Source of the DNA: Streptomyces sp. ASQP_92
GTDB taxonomy: Bacteria > Actinomycetota > Actinomycetes > Streptomycetales > Streptomycetaceae
DNA: 64,000 nucleotides
Assembly (NCBI RefSeq): GCF_025399895.1
Contig: NZ_JAODUA010000023.1
Coordinates: 1 to 64,000 of the forward strand
Direction of reading: 5' to 3'
Each line of letters begins with the position of its first letter. The stretch's first letter is position 1. The notes below the pieces were generated by a model, which was not told the origin of the DNA, ran no database searches, and was given only the letters and a program-made list of their open reading frames with translations. The position numbers and the translations under genes were made by a program. Positions 17,133 to 24,704 of this stretch are shown here, piece after piece.

Positions 17133-17635
17133 CCACGCGACTGCGCTACATCGGCGCATCGATCATGGGCATCCTCGACCCCAACCCCTCCCCCACCCCC
17201 TCCACGATGAGTGACACGGAAGGAGCCTGGGTCCGGGCTCATGCCTGGACCGAGGGACTGCAGCGCATCGAGGACGCCTACCCGCACGGATTCCACCGCT
17301 GGTGCTCGTGCGAGCGCGGCACCTGCACCTCCTGTGCCGCAGAACGACACGAACAGTGCATCAGCGCATCAGGCCCCCGAATCGACACGGATGCCGGCAC
17401 CGTCACCGACCGCCGCGGCTTCGTCGTCGCGCTCATCCAGTACAAGGCTGGTGAGCGTCCCTGCCGTTGGATCTGCCCCTGCACGCACGCTGCAGACGTC
17501 GGCGCCGCCGAGAAGCGCCCTGCCGTGCGGTCAACACCTCCCTCATCGAGGGCTGAGCCCGACCCGGCCGGACAGCTCTCGCTCTTCGGCGGGGCCGCCA
17601 TGCCGCTGAAGCCAGGGAACGGGCAGGCACGGTGA
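17129..17635 (+). CDS. Cys-rich protein, possibly DUF6248-like
   Basis: 168 residues; ATG 17129 overlaps the TGA of the transglycosylase gene (ATGA) and its own stop overlaps the Mom-like start, so the three are translationally coupled. It contains FHRWCSCERGTCTSC, then a Cys in HEQC, VTDRRGFVVA, and CRWICPCTH: about eight Cys in two groups, likely a metal-binding fold. The pattern resembles small Streptomyces proteins annotated DUF6248, from memory only. The C-terminus ends in a linker plus GQLSLFGG, a clamp- or partner-binding type tail. Coupling implies a role in the modification pathway. Confidence 0.6.
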   Translation: MTTRLRYIGASIMGILDPNPSPTPSTMSDTEGAWVRAHAWTEGLQRIEDAYPHGFHRWCSCERGTCTSCAAERHEQCISASGPRIDTDAGTVTDRRGFVVALIQYKAGERPCRWICPCTHAADVGAAEKRPAVRSTPPSSRAEPDPAGQLSLFGGAAMPLKPGNGQAR

Positions 17636-18534
17636 TGGCCCCGGTCCAGGAGATGCTGCCTTACGAGGACCTGCCAGAGTTCCCGACGGCCTCCCCATGG
17701 TGCCAGCGGTGGCGCAAGGGCCAGCATTCCTGGCGACATGTCCGGGACGGTGGCTTCGACGCGCGGCTCTACCAAGTCGACGCCATCCGCGAGGACGAAC
17801 CAGGCAAGGAGTTCGTGCTCGCGCACCACTATTCGCGCTCGTACCCGGCGGTGAAGGTGCAGTTCGGCCTGTACAACATTTCCGGAGGCGAGCGCCAGCT
17901 GAGCGGCGTTGCCGTGTTCGGGGTTCCGGTCAGCAAGGCCGTTCTCACCAACCCCCTGCCAGAGCTCCAGCCCTACACCGAGTCTCTGGAGTGCTCACGC
18001 TTCGTCCTACTGGAGGAGTGCCCGGGCAATACCGAGAGCTGGTTCCTGGCCCGCTGCTTCGACGCGCTTCTCGCCGACGGGGTGCGCGGCGTCGTCTCGT
18101 TCGCCGACCCCGTCCCGCGGCGGACCGCATCCGGAGTCCTAGTCATGCCCGGGCACGTGGGAACGATCTACGCGGCGACGAACGCCTTGTACACGGGGCG
18201 GGCAACCGCGCGAACGGTGAAACTCCTGCCGGACGGCACCGTTTTCCACGCACGGACGGCGCAGAAGATTCGTCGGCGGGAGCAGGGCCACGAGTACGCC
18301 GTGGATCAGCTCCGCGTGCTGGGTGCTCCTCGGCCGCAGCCGGGCTGCGACCCGGCCGTGTGGCTGCGCGAGGCCCTGACGTCGGTGGGCGCCCGCAACG
18401 TCCGCCACCGCGGTGCGCACCGGTACGTGTTCCGGCTGGGCCGAACCCGCCGCGAGCGAGAGGAAATCAAGGTCGAGATGCCCGTCCTGCGGTCATATCC
18501 GAAGCAGCCCGACCCCGAGCCGATGGTCCGCTGA
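17635..18534 (+). CDS. Mom-like DNA modification protein (GNAT-fold)
   Basis: 299 residues. Residues about 60-80 read FVLAHHYSRSYPAVKVQFG, the hallmark of the Mom family, followed by GVAVFGVPVSK, LECSRFVLLEE, GVVSFADP and a C-terminal RYVFRLG. Phage Mu Mom converts adenine in DNA to N6-(methylcarbamoyl)adenine and protects it from restriction; family members share a GNAT-like fold. The start is ATG 17635, overlapping the upstream stop (TGATG); GTG 17632 is an alternative. Placement beside a DpdA-like gene and two PP-loop enzymes suggests one anti-restriction module. The exact base product here is unknown. Confidence 0.75.
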   Translation: MAPVQEMLPYEDLPEFPTASPWCQRWRKGQHSWRHVRDGGFDARLYQVDAIREDEPGKEFVLAHHYSRSYPAVKVQFGLYNISGGERQLSGVAVFGVPVSKAVLTNPLPELQPYTESLECSRFVLLEECPGNTESWFLARCFDALLADGVRGVVSFADPVPRRTASGVLVMPGHVGTIYAATNALYTGRATARTVKLLPDGTVFHARTAQKIRRREQGHEYAVDQLRVLGAPRPQPGCDPAVWLREALTSVGARNVRHRGAHRYVFRLGRTRREREEIKVEMPVLRSYPKQPDPEPMVR

Positions 18535-18598
18535 CCGCGAGCGGTTCGCTTTTTTGCCGCTCTCGGCCTCCCTTCTCTATTTCCTTCTTGGAGTCCTC

Positions 18599-19633
18599 AT
18601 GTCCGCGTGTCTCGCTGCGGGCCCGGCCCGGGGTCCTGATCTGGCCTCGTACGACCTCATCGCCCCTCAGCTGTCCGGCGGAAATGACAGTGCCCTGACC
18701 ATGTGGCTTCTCATGAACGCCGCCCGTGCGGCGGGGGTGACAGAGCGCGTCCGCAGCTTCCACGCCTGTCTCGGCCCCCTTGACTGGCCTTCCGTGACCT
18801 ACCAGGGCACAGTCTGGCCGGGCGTGGCGGAGCTCGCCGCGCTGCAGAGCACGGCCTTCGGTCTGCCCGCCGGCCAGCACACCCAGGTGACCCGTACGCT
18901 GCCCGGCCCCGGCGGGAGCCGGATGCCGCACTCGCTGCTCACCGAGATCGCGGCCTACGGCCGCTTCCCCCGAATGGGCAGCAAATTCTGCACGAAGGCC
19001 GCAAAGGAGTCCGTGGTCTCCATGGCCTGGACCCCCTACGTCACCGAGATGTCCCGCGAACTCGGCCGGCCGGTACGGATCCTGAAGGTCCAGGGCCACC
19101 GCCGCGACGAGAGCCGCCTCCGCAGCACCATGGCCGCCTTCCGTACCGTGCAGGTCAACAGCGCCCGCATCGTCGACGAATGGCTGCCCGCCCTCGAGTG
19201 GCCGCGCCCCGCAGTCCGCGAGTGGAGCCAGGACCACCCCCGTCTACGGCACTGGACCTACGATTCCGTCCCCGGCGCCGGGGACTTCCAGGGCACCTCA
19301 CGCTGCTCGTGCAGTCTGTGCGGTTTCGCAGGCCTGCGCGACCTGCTGCTTGCCGTCGCCCGCCGGCCCCGCCTCGCCGCCCTGTACGCAGAAGTCGAGA
19401 CCGCCCGCGGCGACCGCCTCCGGCCCGACTGGAGCATCACCGACCTGATCCGCCATGCCTCCACCTGCGGCATACCCGACCCCGGCGTCATCTGCCCCGA
19501 CAACGGACCCGACTTCACCGCCCTCGAGCGCCAAGTCCGCACCCAGCTCACACAGCCGCCCCGCAAGCCCGTCGGTCTCGCCGCCCACCACACCGGTCGG
19601 ACGCTATGTGAAGGCTGCCAGGCAACCACCTGA
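18599..19633 (+). CDS. PAPS-reductase-like PP-loop protein
   Basis: 344 residues with an intact PP-loop QLSGGNDSA near residue 25, FCTKAAKES (about 135), the family-typical GHRRDESR (about 165) and RCSCSLCGF (about 240), a likely metal or Fe-S site. This is the phosphoadenosine phosphosulfate reductase / ATP-pyrophosphatase superfamily. It differs from the 15319 protein, which has a degenerate loop, so the two may do different steps. PP-loop enzymes include QueC of 7-deazaguanine synthesis and DndC of phosphorothioation, so base activation is plausible. ATG 18599 follows TTGGAG; it sits 64 bases after the Mom-like gene in the same direction. Confidence 0.75.
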   Translation: MSACLAAGPARGPDLASYDLIAPQLSGGNDSALTMWLLMNAARAAGVTERVRSFHACLGPLDWPSVTYQGTVWPGVAELAALQSTAFGLPAGQHTQVTRTLPGPGGSRMPHSLLTEIAAYGRFPRMGSKFCTKAAKESVVSMAWTPYVTEMSRELGRPVRILKVQGHRRDESRLRSTMAAFRTVQVNSARIVDEWLPALEWPRPAVREWSQDHPRLRHWTYDSVPGAGDFQGTSRCSCSLCGFAGLRDLLLAVARRPRLAALYAEVETARGDRLRPDWSITDLIRHASTCGIPDPGVICPDNGPDFTALERQVRTQLTQPPRKPVGLAAHHTGRTLCEGCQATT

Positions 19634-19667
19634 CCACCGCCCTCCCCGCCACGGAAGAATCGGACCG

Positions 19668-20021
19668 ATGACCTACCCCACCGAACACCTCATGGACCTG
19701 GTCGCGCTCGCGTACACCACGACCGACCCCGACGAGCTACTCCGGCTGCTCCGCGACAGCCACCAGCTCTACTACCAAGGCCTCGCCGAGGCCCGCGCCG
19801 CGGTCACGGCTCGATCCCAGGACCTGCCTGATCCCATGCTCCTTGAACAGTGCCGCACGCAGCAGCTCTTCCTGCCCGCCGACGCCACCCGTGAGGACGC
19901 CCTCTCCGCGCTTTCCTTCGCCCGCTGGGAGAACACTCCCACCGCCCTCGCCTACAGCTCCATCGCCGAACGCGCCGCAACCCACGGCGTGAGCCTCCTG
20001 CCCGAGGAGGGAAACCCGTAG
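19668..20021 (+). CDS. Small helical protein after the modification genes
   Basis: 117 residues, almost entirely helical, with an acidic N-terminal half. ATG 19668 has a modest GGAAGA site and lies 34 bases downstream of the PP-loop gene, so it is probably the last gene of the ssb-led unit. No family recognised. Confidence 0.5.
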   Translation: MTYPTEHLMDLVALAYTTTDPDELLRLLRDSHQLYYQGLAEARAAVTARSQDLPDPMLLEQCRTQQLFLPADATREDALSALSFARWENTPTALAYSSIAERAATHGVSLLPEEGNP

Positions 20022-20107
20022 GGGCCGTCCGCCTGCCTCGGTCCGGCTCTGCTCGGGCGATCGCCTTGTCGGAAGTCTCCCGTAGCTTCCTTCCACGAGT
20101 TCCTCAT

Positions 20108-20639
20108 TTGAGCGCCTACTGCTTGATGTTGCGGCGACCCGAGCTCTGGCCGGATCCCGCGATGAGCAGTTTCTGAGGCTCATCCGCGACGAGTCCGCCG
20201 ACGAACTGGCCCGCGACGACCATTACTTCTAAGACGAGATTGCCCAGGCGCGCCCACGGCGTATGAGGCTCTGCGGGCCGTCGTCCACGGCGGACCCTTC
20301 AGCAAAATCCACGAGCACGCTTTCCAGTACGGCTACGGGTACAGGCATCTGTGCGAGCTGACCGTATCGTTTCTCGACAACGACTCGTTCACCCCTCACC
20401 GGGGTGACTGCGTGTCCACGGTCGACCAGGGCCTCAAGGCGCTAGGCATCACGGCCGTATCCGTTGAGAGCTTCAGTGACAGCGATCTCCCCAGCCCCCT
20501 GCCCTACACCTTCACGCCTGGCTGCGGCGAGTGGACATCGGGCCAGATCGCACGCGCGCTAGAACAGTTCGAGACCACCAAGCCGGCGGCGTCATCGGTT
20601 TCCGCGCCTGACGGGAAGCCCACAAAGAAGCCCACGTAA
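20108..20639 (+). pseudogene. Broken DUF7691-type gene
   Basis: Joined across frames, the segment reads like one protein: LLDVAATRALAGSRDEQFL, then RDDHYF, a TAA stop at about 20230, EIAQ, a frame change near 20248, then TAYEALRAVVHGGPF, HAFQYGYGYRHLCEL, FLDNDSFTPHRG and GLKALGITAVSVESF. This series matches my memory of the Streptomyces family DUF7691 (about 190 residues). There are at least two frame changes and one stop, and the C-terminal 50 residues diverge. It is a pseudogene. The 75-residue ORF from 20412 is its surviving tail. Confidence 0.6.
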
Positions 20640-20646
20640 GTGGACG

Positions 20647-20684
20647 GCGAGGCCTGGCCGGACGAGCGTCCGGCCAGGCCTCGC
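20647..20684 (+). terminator. Strong hairpin terminator
   Basis: A perfect 17-bp stem (20647-20663 with 20668-20684) and four-base loop GAGC lie eight bases after the broken DUF7691 frame. No U-tract follows, which is usual in Streptomyces. It probably ends transcription from promoter copy 5. Confidence 0.65.
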
Positions 20685-20848
20685 TGCTCATTGCAGCTGC
20701 CGTACTTTCCCCTGGAGGCAGCCGGCTCTTCATCGGCCGCACGGAAATTGCGTCGTCTCCGATGGACCGACGCCCCCATCTTCTGCCATTATGGAGGAAC
20801 CAAGGGGGGCTTGACCGCCCCGCCAACTCCTGTGGGACGGATCTCCGC

Positions 20849-21580
20849 ATGCCCGCCACCGCCAACCGCGCCCGCCTTGTGGGCACCGCCGAGATCGGCG
20901 AAGAGTTCGGTGTGAGCACCGGAAGCGTCACTCTCTGGTACAACAACCGGGCCACCACGGGATTCCCGGACACCGTCGGCACGAAGGGCCGGGCACGCCA
21001 GTGGGAATACGGCGCGGTCAGTGACTGGTTCGCGGCCAGGGAGAAGCCCCGCCTGCAGGAAGCCGGCGTGGCGATCGGCGGCGACCCGGACGAGCTCCTC
21101 AATGCCACTCAGGTCGCCAAGGCTCTCGGCTACAAGAACGCCAACCAGATCACCAACTACCTGCGCAACAACCCCGGCTACTTCCCCGAGCCTGACGTTG
21201 TCGAGGAGCTCGGCACGCCCGATCGCCCCTGGACCCGTAAGCAATGGCGGCGCTCCACCGTCGCCGAGTGGGCTGCTACTCGCCGCGGGAAAGGAAACCG
21301 GCGCGACCTTGCCCGTGAAGCGACTCTGCCCGAGGTCTCTCCCGAGGGTGATGCCGACGAGCTCTTGGCCGCCCCCGCCGCGGCCGCGCTCCTCGGCTAT
21401 AAGAACGCTGCCAGTTTCAGCAGTTCCCTGTCGCAGGGGAATCTCCCCCTCCTCAAGGAGACGGACGGGATCCTGCCCGCCGCCCGCGGAAGCAGCCCAG
21501 CCTGGACCAGGCGCCGTATCCTCGACCAGGCCGCAGAGCGCTCGAACAGAGTAAGAAGGACTTCGTCCCCCGCAGGGTGA
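20849..21580 (+). CDS. Protein with three tandem HTH modules
   Basis: 243 residues. Three similar units are visible: residues 8-60 (TAEIGEEFGVSTGSVTLWYNN with a Trp-rich wing), 75-145 (NATQVAKALGYKNANQI) and 165-235 (APAAAALLGYKNAASFSSSL). Each resembles the MerR/excisionase-type winged helix that reads as strategy-turn-helix followed by RQWxYxAVxxW-like ends. It is likely a DNA-binding regulator or excisionase-like architectural protein of the element. ATG 20849 is preferred over the open upstream frame. The upstream sequence at 20780-20796 is a degenerate relative of the shared promoter core. Confidence 0.6.
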   Translation: MPATANRARLVGTAEIGEEFGVSTGSVTLWYNNRATTGFPDTVGTKGRARQWEYGAVSDWFAAREKPRLQEAGVAIGGDPDELLNATQVAKALGYKNANQITNYLRNNPGYFPEPDVVEELGTPDRPWTRKQWRRSTVAEWAATRRGKGNRRDLAREATLPEVSPEGDADELLAAPAAAALLGYKNAASFSSSLSQGNLPLLKETDGILPAARGSSPAWTRRRILDQAAERSNRVRRTSSPAG

Positions 21581-21914
21581 CGTACAGACACGGTGTCTGG
21601 TCAGGGCTGTTGATGCCCAGGCGGGCCAGAACACCGTCCGGTGGCCGGCACGGAGGAGTCGCCAACTCCTCCCCCGCGGCGGCACACGCCGCCGCGGACC
21701 GGCCACTGCGAGCTCCAGAGCCCCACCACCCGCGTCTCCCCGAACACCCTGCATTCCGCGCTCCTTGCACCCGGAGCGCGGCAACCATGTGCGTGTCCCG
21801 CTGGGCTGCGCCCTTGCCGCGGGTAGTCGGGCAGCAGCGCGGGACGGGGGCTCCGCACCCTGCGATTCCCCCGCCCCTGCGGTTGCCGTGTAGGCGCTGA
21901 GAGTGGACTGGCTG
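21581..21914. terminator. Convergent intergenic region with hairpin
   Basis: This 334-base gap separates the convergent HTH gene and the biosynthetic operon. It holds a perfect 10-bp GC stem (21674-21683/21688-21697, loop ACAC), a plausible bidirectional terminator. No gene is visible. Confidence 0.5.
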
Positions 21915-23084
21915 CTAGAAGTGGTCGGGCAGCCAGGGCTCGAACTCGGTGGTACTGCGGACGACGGTCGTGAGCGCCCTATCCGATACTGCGTGGACGC
22001 CGGCGAGGCGGGCCGAGGTGGTGGACCGGTAGCCGCCGGCGTACCAGACCGCGAGCTGGCGCCGGGTGAAGAAGACCTGACCCTCGACACGGGTGGGGGC
22101 GATTTCGGCTTCGCCGGTCTTCACCTGGAACATCCATCGGCCCCACTCACCGGCCTCGTTCTCGATCTCGATAGGTACGGCGGCAGTGAGGTCGGCAGGC
22201 CATCCCCGAAGCCGGATGGCCTCGGGGATGTTGAGAATGCGGAGCATCCAGGGGTGCCAGGCTTCGGCGGTGGTGCGGTGGTGGCGGAGTCCCTGGAGGA
22301 GGGTGGGGTACGGCGGGAGTACGCCGCGGCGGAACTCGATCGTGTGGGCGCGGGTGTTGTGGCGGCCGAGGAAGGCGAGCATGGCGGCGGCTGTTGGGTG
22401 GCTGGCGGCCCAGAAGTCGTGGACGACCAGGCTCATGCCGTGGCGCTCGTGCCGTTTGGTGGCCAGGGTGAGCAGGCCGGTGGTGGGGTGGCCGGGCCGG
22501 GCGAAGCGGTAGGCGGTGAGGTTGCTCTTGGCCTGCTTCCACCGGGTCCACCAGTCGGGTCGGTGGACGGGGCCGTTCCACTGACGGGCGAGACGCTGCT
22601 GGAGGGTTTCGGCTTCGTCGGTGAGTCCGTGCTCGACCTCGAAGTCCTCGTTGGTAAAGGACCGTTTGAGGTCGTCGGTGGCCACGGTCCTGGCGAGGAC
22701 GTCGACCGGGGCTTCCCATCCGAGGCGGCGGGCGTAGCCGGTGGAGGAGGTGACGATGGCGGAGATCACTGCCCCGCGCTCGACCAGAGGTCGCAGTCGC
22801 TCGGCGGCCATCGCGGCGGCCAGGTGGTCGCCGCGCTCTTCGGGTGCCACGCAGCCGTCACCGAGGCAGGCGCTGGAGACGGGTGCGCCGCCGAAGAACT
22901 GATCGACGAGGAGGCCGAGGCCGCCGGCGACGACGCGGCCGGCGCGGACGGCGACCTGGAGGTCGGCGTGCTCGCGCAGGTGGGTGATGTCTGCGATCCG
23001 ATGGCCGTAGGCGCGGGCGGCGAGCTGGTCATACTGCTCCCACAGACCGTCGACGGCCGGGGTGAAGGTCAGATGCTGGTTCAT
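21915..23084 (-). CDS. Eis-like GNAT acetyltransferase
   Basis: 389 residues with the layout of the Eis family: an N-terminal GNAT domain (about 1-150, with LAAAMAAERLRPLVERGAVISAI and GYARRLGWE), a second GNAT-like domain (about 150-290), and a C-terminal sterol-carrier-like domain ending in a free carboxylate (PWLPDHF), as in Eis where the C-terminus acts as catalytic base. Eis proteins acetylate amines from acetyl-CoA. It is the last gene of the - strand operon and may decorate the pathway product or give self-resistance. Start ATG 23084. Confidence 0.75.
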   Translation of the reverse strand: MNQHLTFTPAVDGLWEQYDQLAARAYGHRIADITHLREHADLQVAVRAGRVVAGGLGLLVDQFFGGAPVSSACLGDGCVAPEERGDHLAAAMAAERLRPLVERGAVISAIVTSSTGYARRLGWEAPVDVLARTVATDDLKRSFTNEDFEVEHGLTDEAETLQQRLARQWNGPVHRPDWWTRWKQAKSNLTAYRFARPGHPTTGLLTLATKRHERHGMSLVVHDFWAASHPTAAAMLAFLGRHNTRAHTIEFRRGVLPPYPTLLQGLRHHRTTAEAWHPWMLRILNIPEAIRLRGWPADLTAAVPIEIENEAGEWGRWMFQVKTGEAEIAPTRVEGQVFFTRRQLAVWYAGGYRSTTSARLAGVHAVSDRALTTVVRSTTEFEPWLPDHF

Positions 23085-23093
23085 CGTCGCCTT

Positions 23094-23627
23094 CTAATAG
23101 TTGGTGGCGTCGCGGACGGCGTTGGCGTCCAGGGGAACCAGGAAGGCCCGGGCGAAGGCCAGGACGCTGGTGCCGTCCTGGTTGTGTGCCGTGGTGTGGC
23201 AGGTGATGACCCCGGTGTCGGGGCGGCTGTCGCAGGCCCGGCGGGTGAGGATCTTCGTCTCGGCGTACAAGGTGTCGCCGATGTGTACGGGCGCGGTGAA
23301 GCGCACGTGGTCGACGGCGAGGTTGGCCGTGGTCAGCCCGCTGACGCTACGGACGGTCATGCCGGCCACGAGATTGAGGGTGACACCGGAGCAGACCAGG
23401 ATGCGGCCCCACTGGGTCTTGCCGCTGTAGTGGGCGTCGGTGTGGATGGGCGCGACGTTGCCGCTCAGGGTGGCGCCGAGGAGGCTGTCGAGTTCGGTGA
23501 CGGTCCGGCCGGGGCGGTGCTCGATGACCAACCCGGGGGCGAGTTCAACAAAAGAGAGGCCGACGCTTTCTCGGACCCGGTCCTCCCCGAGGGACCGGTA
23601 TCCCTGGGGAAGGCTTGCGGCGCTCAT
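23094..23627 (-). CDS. MaoC-like hydratase/dehydratase
   Basis: 177 residues with a single hot-dog domain. The hydratase motif region ATLSGNVAPIHTDAHYSG matches the MaoC pattern (Asp/Asn, Pro-His-x-Asp), followed by LVAGMTV and VRFTAPVHIGDTL. Such enzymes hydrate or dehydrate enoyl/3-hydroxyacyl thioesters on CoA or ACP. In one position, the usual catalytic Asp of DxNPxH is replaced by Asn-Val-Ala, so activity is uncertain. It overlaps the CitE-like gene by four bases, indicating coupling. Confidence 0.75.
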   Translation of the reverse strand: MSAASLPQGYRSLGEDRVRESVGLSFVELAPGLVIEHRPGRTVTELDSLLGATLSGNVAPIHTDAHYSGKTQWGRILVCSGVTLNLVAGMTVRSVSGLTTANLAVDHVRFTAPVHIGDTLYAETKILTRRACDSRPDTGVITCHTTAHNQDGTSVLAFARAFLVPLDANAVRDATNY

Positions 23628-24466
23628 TCCGCGTCCGCTTTGGCGACGAGCGCGCGGGCGGCGTTGAAGAAGGGGGTGCCGCGCATCTGCCCATCCACGG
23701 TGGTCACTGAGCCGCCGCTGGCGTCGGCGGCAGCGACGATGGCGCGGGCTTGGGCGATCTCTTCGGCGGTGGGCGTGAAGATGTCGTTGATCACCTTCAC
23801 GTGGCGGGGGTGGACACAGCCCTTGCCGTAGAAGCCGAGTTCTTTGGCCCGCTCGGCGTCGCGGCGCAGGATGTCGGGGTTGTCGAGTTCCCAGGTGGGG
23901 GCGTCGATGGCCGGGATGTTCGCGGCGGTGGCGGCGTTAATGAGGGCTGAGCGGGCGTAGCGGAGGGCGTCCCAGCTCAGGCCGCAGCGGACAGAGGCGG
24001 CGTAGTCGGCGGAGCCGAAGATGACGCCGCCGAGCCGGGGCGCGCGCATGATCGCGGGGAGGGTGTCGAAAGCGCGGGGGCTTTCGATGAGGGCCCAGAT
24101 GTCGGGGGTGTAGCCCTCGGCGTCGAGCGTGGCGGCGACGAGTTCGATGTCGCGGGGGGACTCCACCTTGGGAACCACGATCAGGTCCGGCCGTGCGGCG
24201 TAGGCGGCGAGGGCGATGAGGTCCTTGATGCCGTCGAGCGTGGTGAGGCTGTTCATTCGAATGCCGAGGGTGCACGGCGAGCCAGGGAGGGCAAAGAACG
24301 CTTCGGAGGCGGTGCGGGCGGTCTGCTTGTCGGGGAGGGCGACGGAGTCCTCGATGTCGACGACGGCGACTGCGGCGCCTGACTCCTGGGCGGCCTCGAA
24401 GCGGTCTCGGCGCAGGCCAGGGGTGATGATCCAGGCCCGTCCGGGCCGACGGCTGGTGCTGGTCAT
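23624..24466 (-). CDS. HpcH/HpaI aldolase / CitE-like lyase
   Basis: 280 residues of the citrate lyase beta-subunit-like (TIM-barrel) family: AVVDIEDSVALPDK near residue 35 with the metal-binding Glu/Asp, LGIRMN (the substrate-binding Arg), VVPKVESPRDIE, ALIESPRAF, GVIFGSADYAASV, and GKGCVHPRHVKVIN. CitE-like enzymes cleave or form C-C bonds between an acyl thioester and a 2-oxo or glyoxylate-type acceptor using Mg2+. In this operon it could act in the forward condensation direction. Start ATG 24466, seven bases after the ACP stop. Confidence 0.8.
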   Translation of the reverse strand: MTSTSRRPGRAWIITPGLRRDRFEAAQESGAAVAVVDIEDSVALPDKQTARTASEAFFALPGSPCTLGIRMNSLTTLDGIKDLIALAAYAARPDLIVVPKVESPRDIELVAATLDAEGYTPDIWALIESPRAFDTLPAIMRAPRLGGVIFGSADYAASVRCGLSWDALRYARSALINAATAANIPAIDAPTWELDNPDILRRDAERAKELGFYGKGCVHPRHVKVINDIFTPTAEEIAQARAIVAAADASGGSVTTVDGQMRGTPFFNAARALVAKADAE

Positions 24467-24473
24467 GGGTGGT

Positions 24474-24704
24474 CTACCTTCCGTTGCGCCTGGTGGTGAT
24501 GAGGACGTCGAGCTGGCCGAGGGTGGCGGTGTTCTTGATGTCGCTGTCGCTGATGTCGATGCCGTAGCGGTCGGTGAGGATGACGGACAGCTCGACGACG
24601 GCGAGGGAGTCGAAGCCGGCGTGGTCGAGGGTGGCGGCGTCGCTCAGCCGGTCGGGGGGCAGCTTGAGGTCGTCGGTCAGGATTCGGGTGAGGTCACCGG
24701 TCAT
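24474..24704 (-). CDS. Acyl carrier protein
   Basis: 76 residues with the four-helix ACP pattern and the phosphopantetheine site GFDSLAVVEL (Ser about residue 31). Acidic helix II region SVILTDRYGIDISDSD. The longer frame adds 11 residues, but ATG 24704 overlaps the end of the KAS III gene by 11 bases and is the natural start. A free-standing ACP beside a dedicated KAS III implies a thioester-bound intermediate. No phosphopantetheinyl transferase is seen in the window, so the host supplies it. Confidence 0.85.
   Translation of the reverse strand: MTGDLTRILTDDLKLPPDRLSDAATLDHAGFDSLAVVELSVILTDRYGIDISDSDIKNTATLGQLDVLITTRRNGR

Noticed and set aside
15319..19633. A Dnd phosphorothioation system (PP-loop protein read as DndC)
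   Set aside because: No dndB, dndD, dndE or cysteine desulfurase is nearby and the neighbours are DpdA-like and Mom-like; the PP-loop proteins fit the wider PAPS reductase superfamily.
21903..23831. A 642-codon + strand open frame
   Set aside because: It is the antisense shadow of the acetyltransferase, MaoC and CitE-like genes; the product is a Gly/Val/Ala-rich sequence with no domain, and the - strand frames carry clear family motifs.
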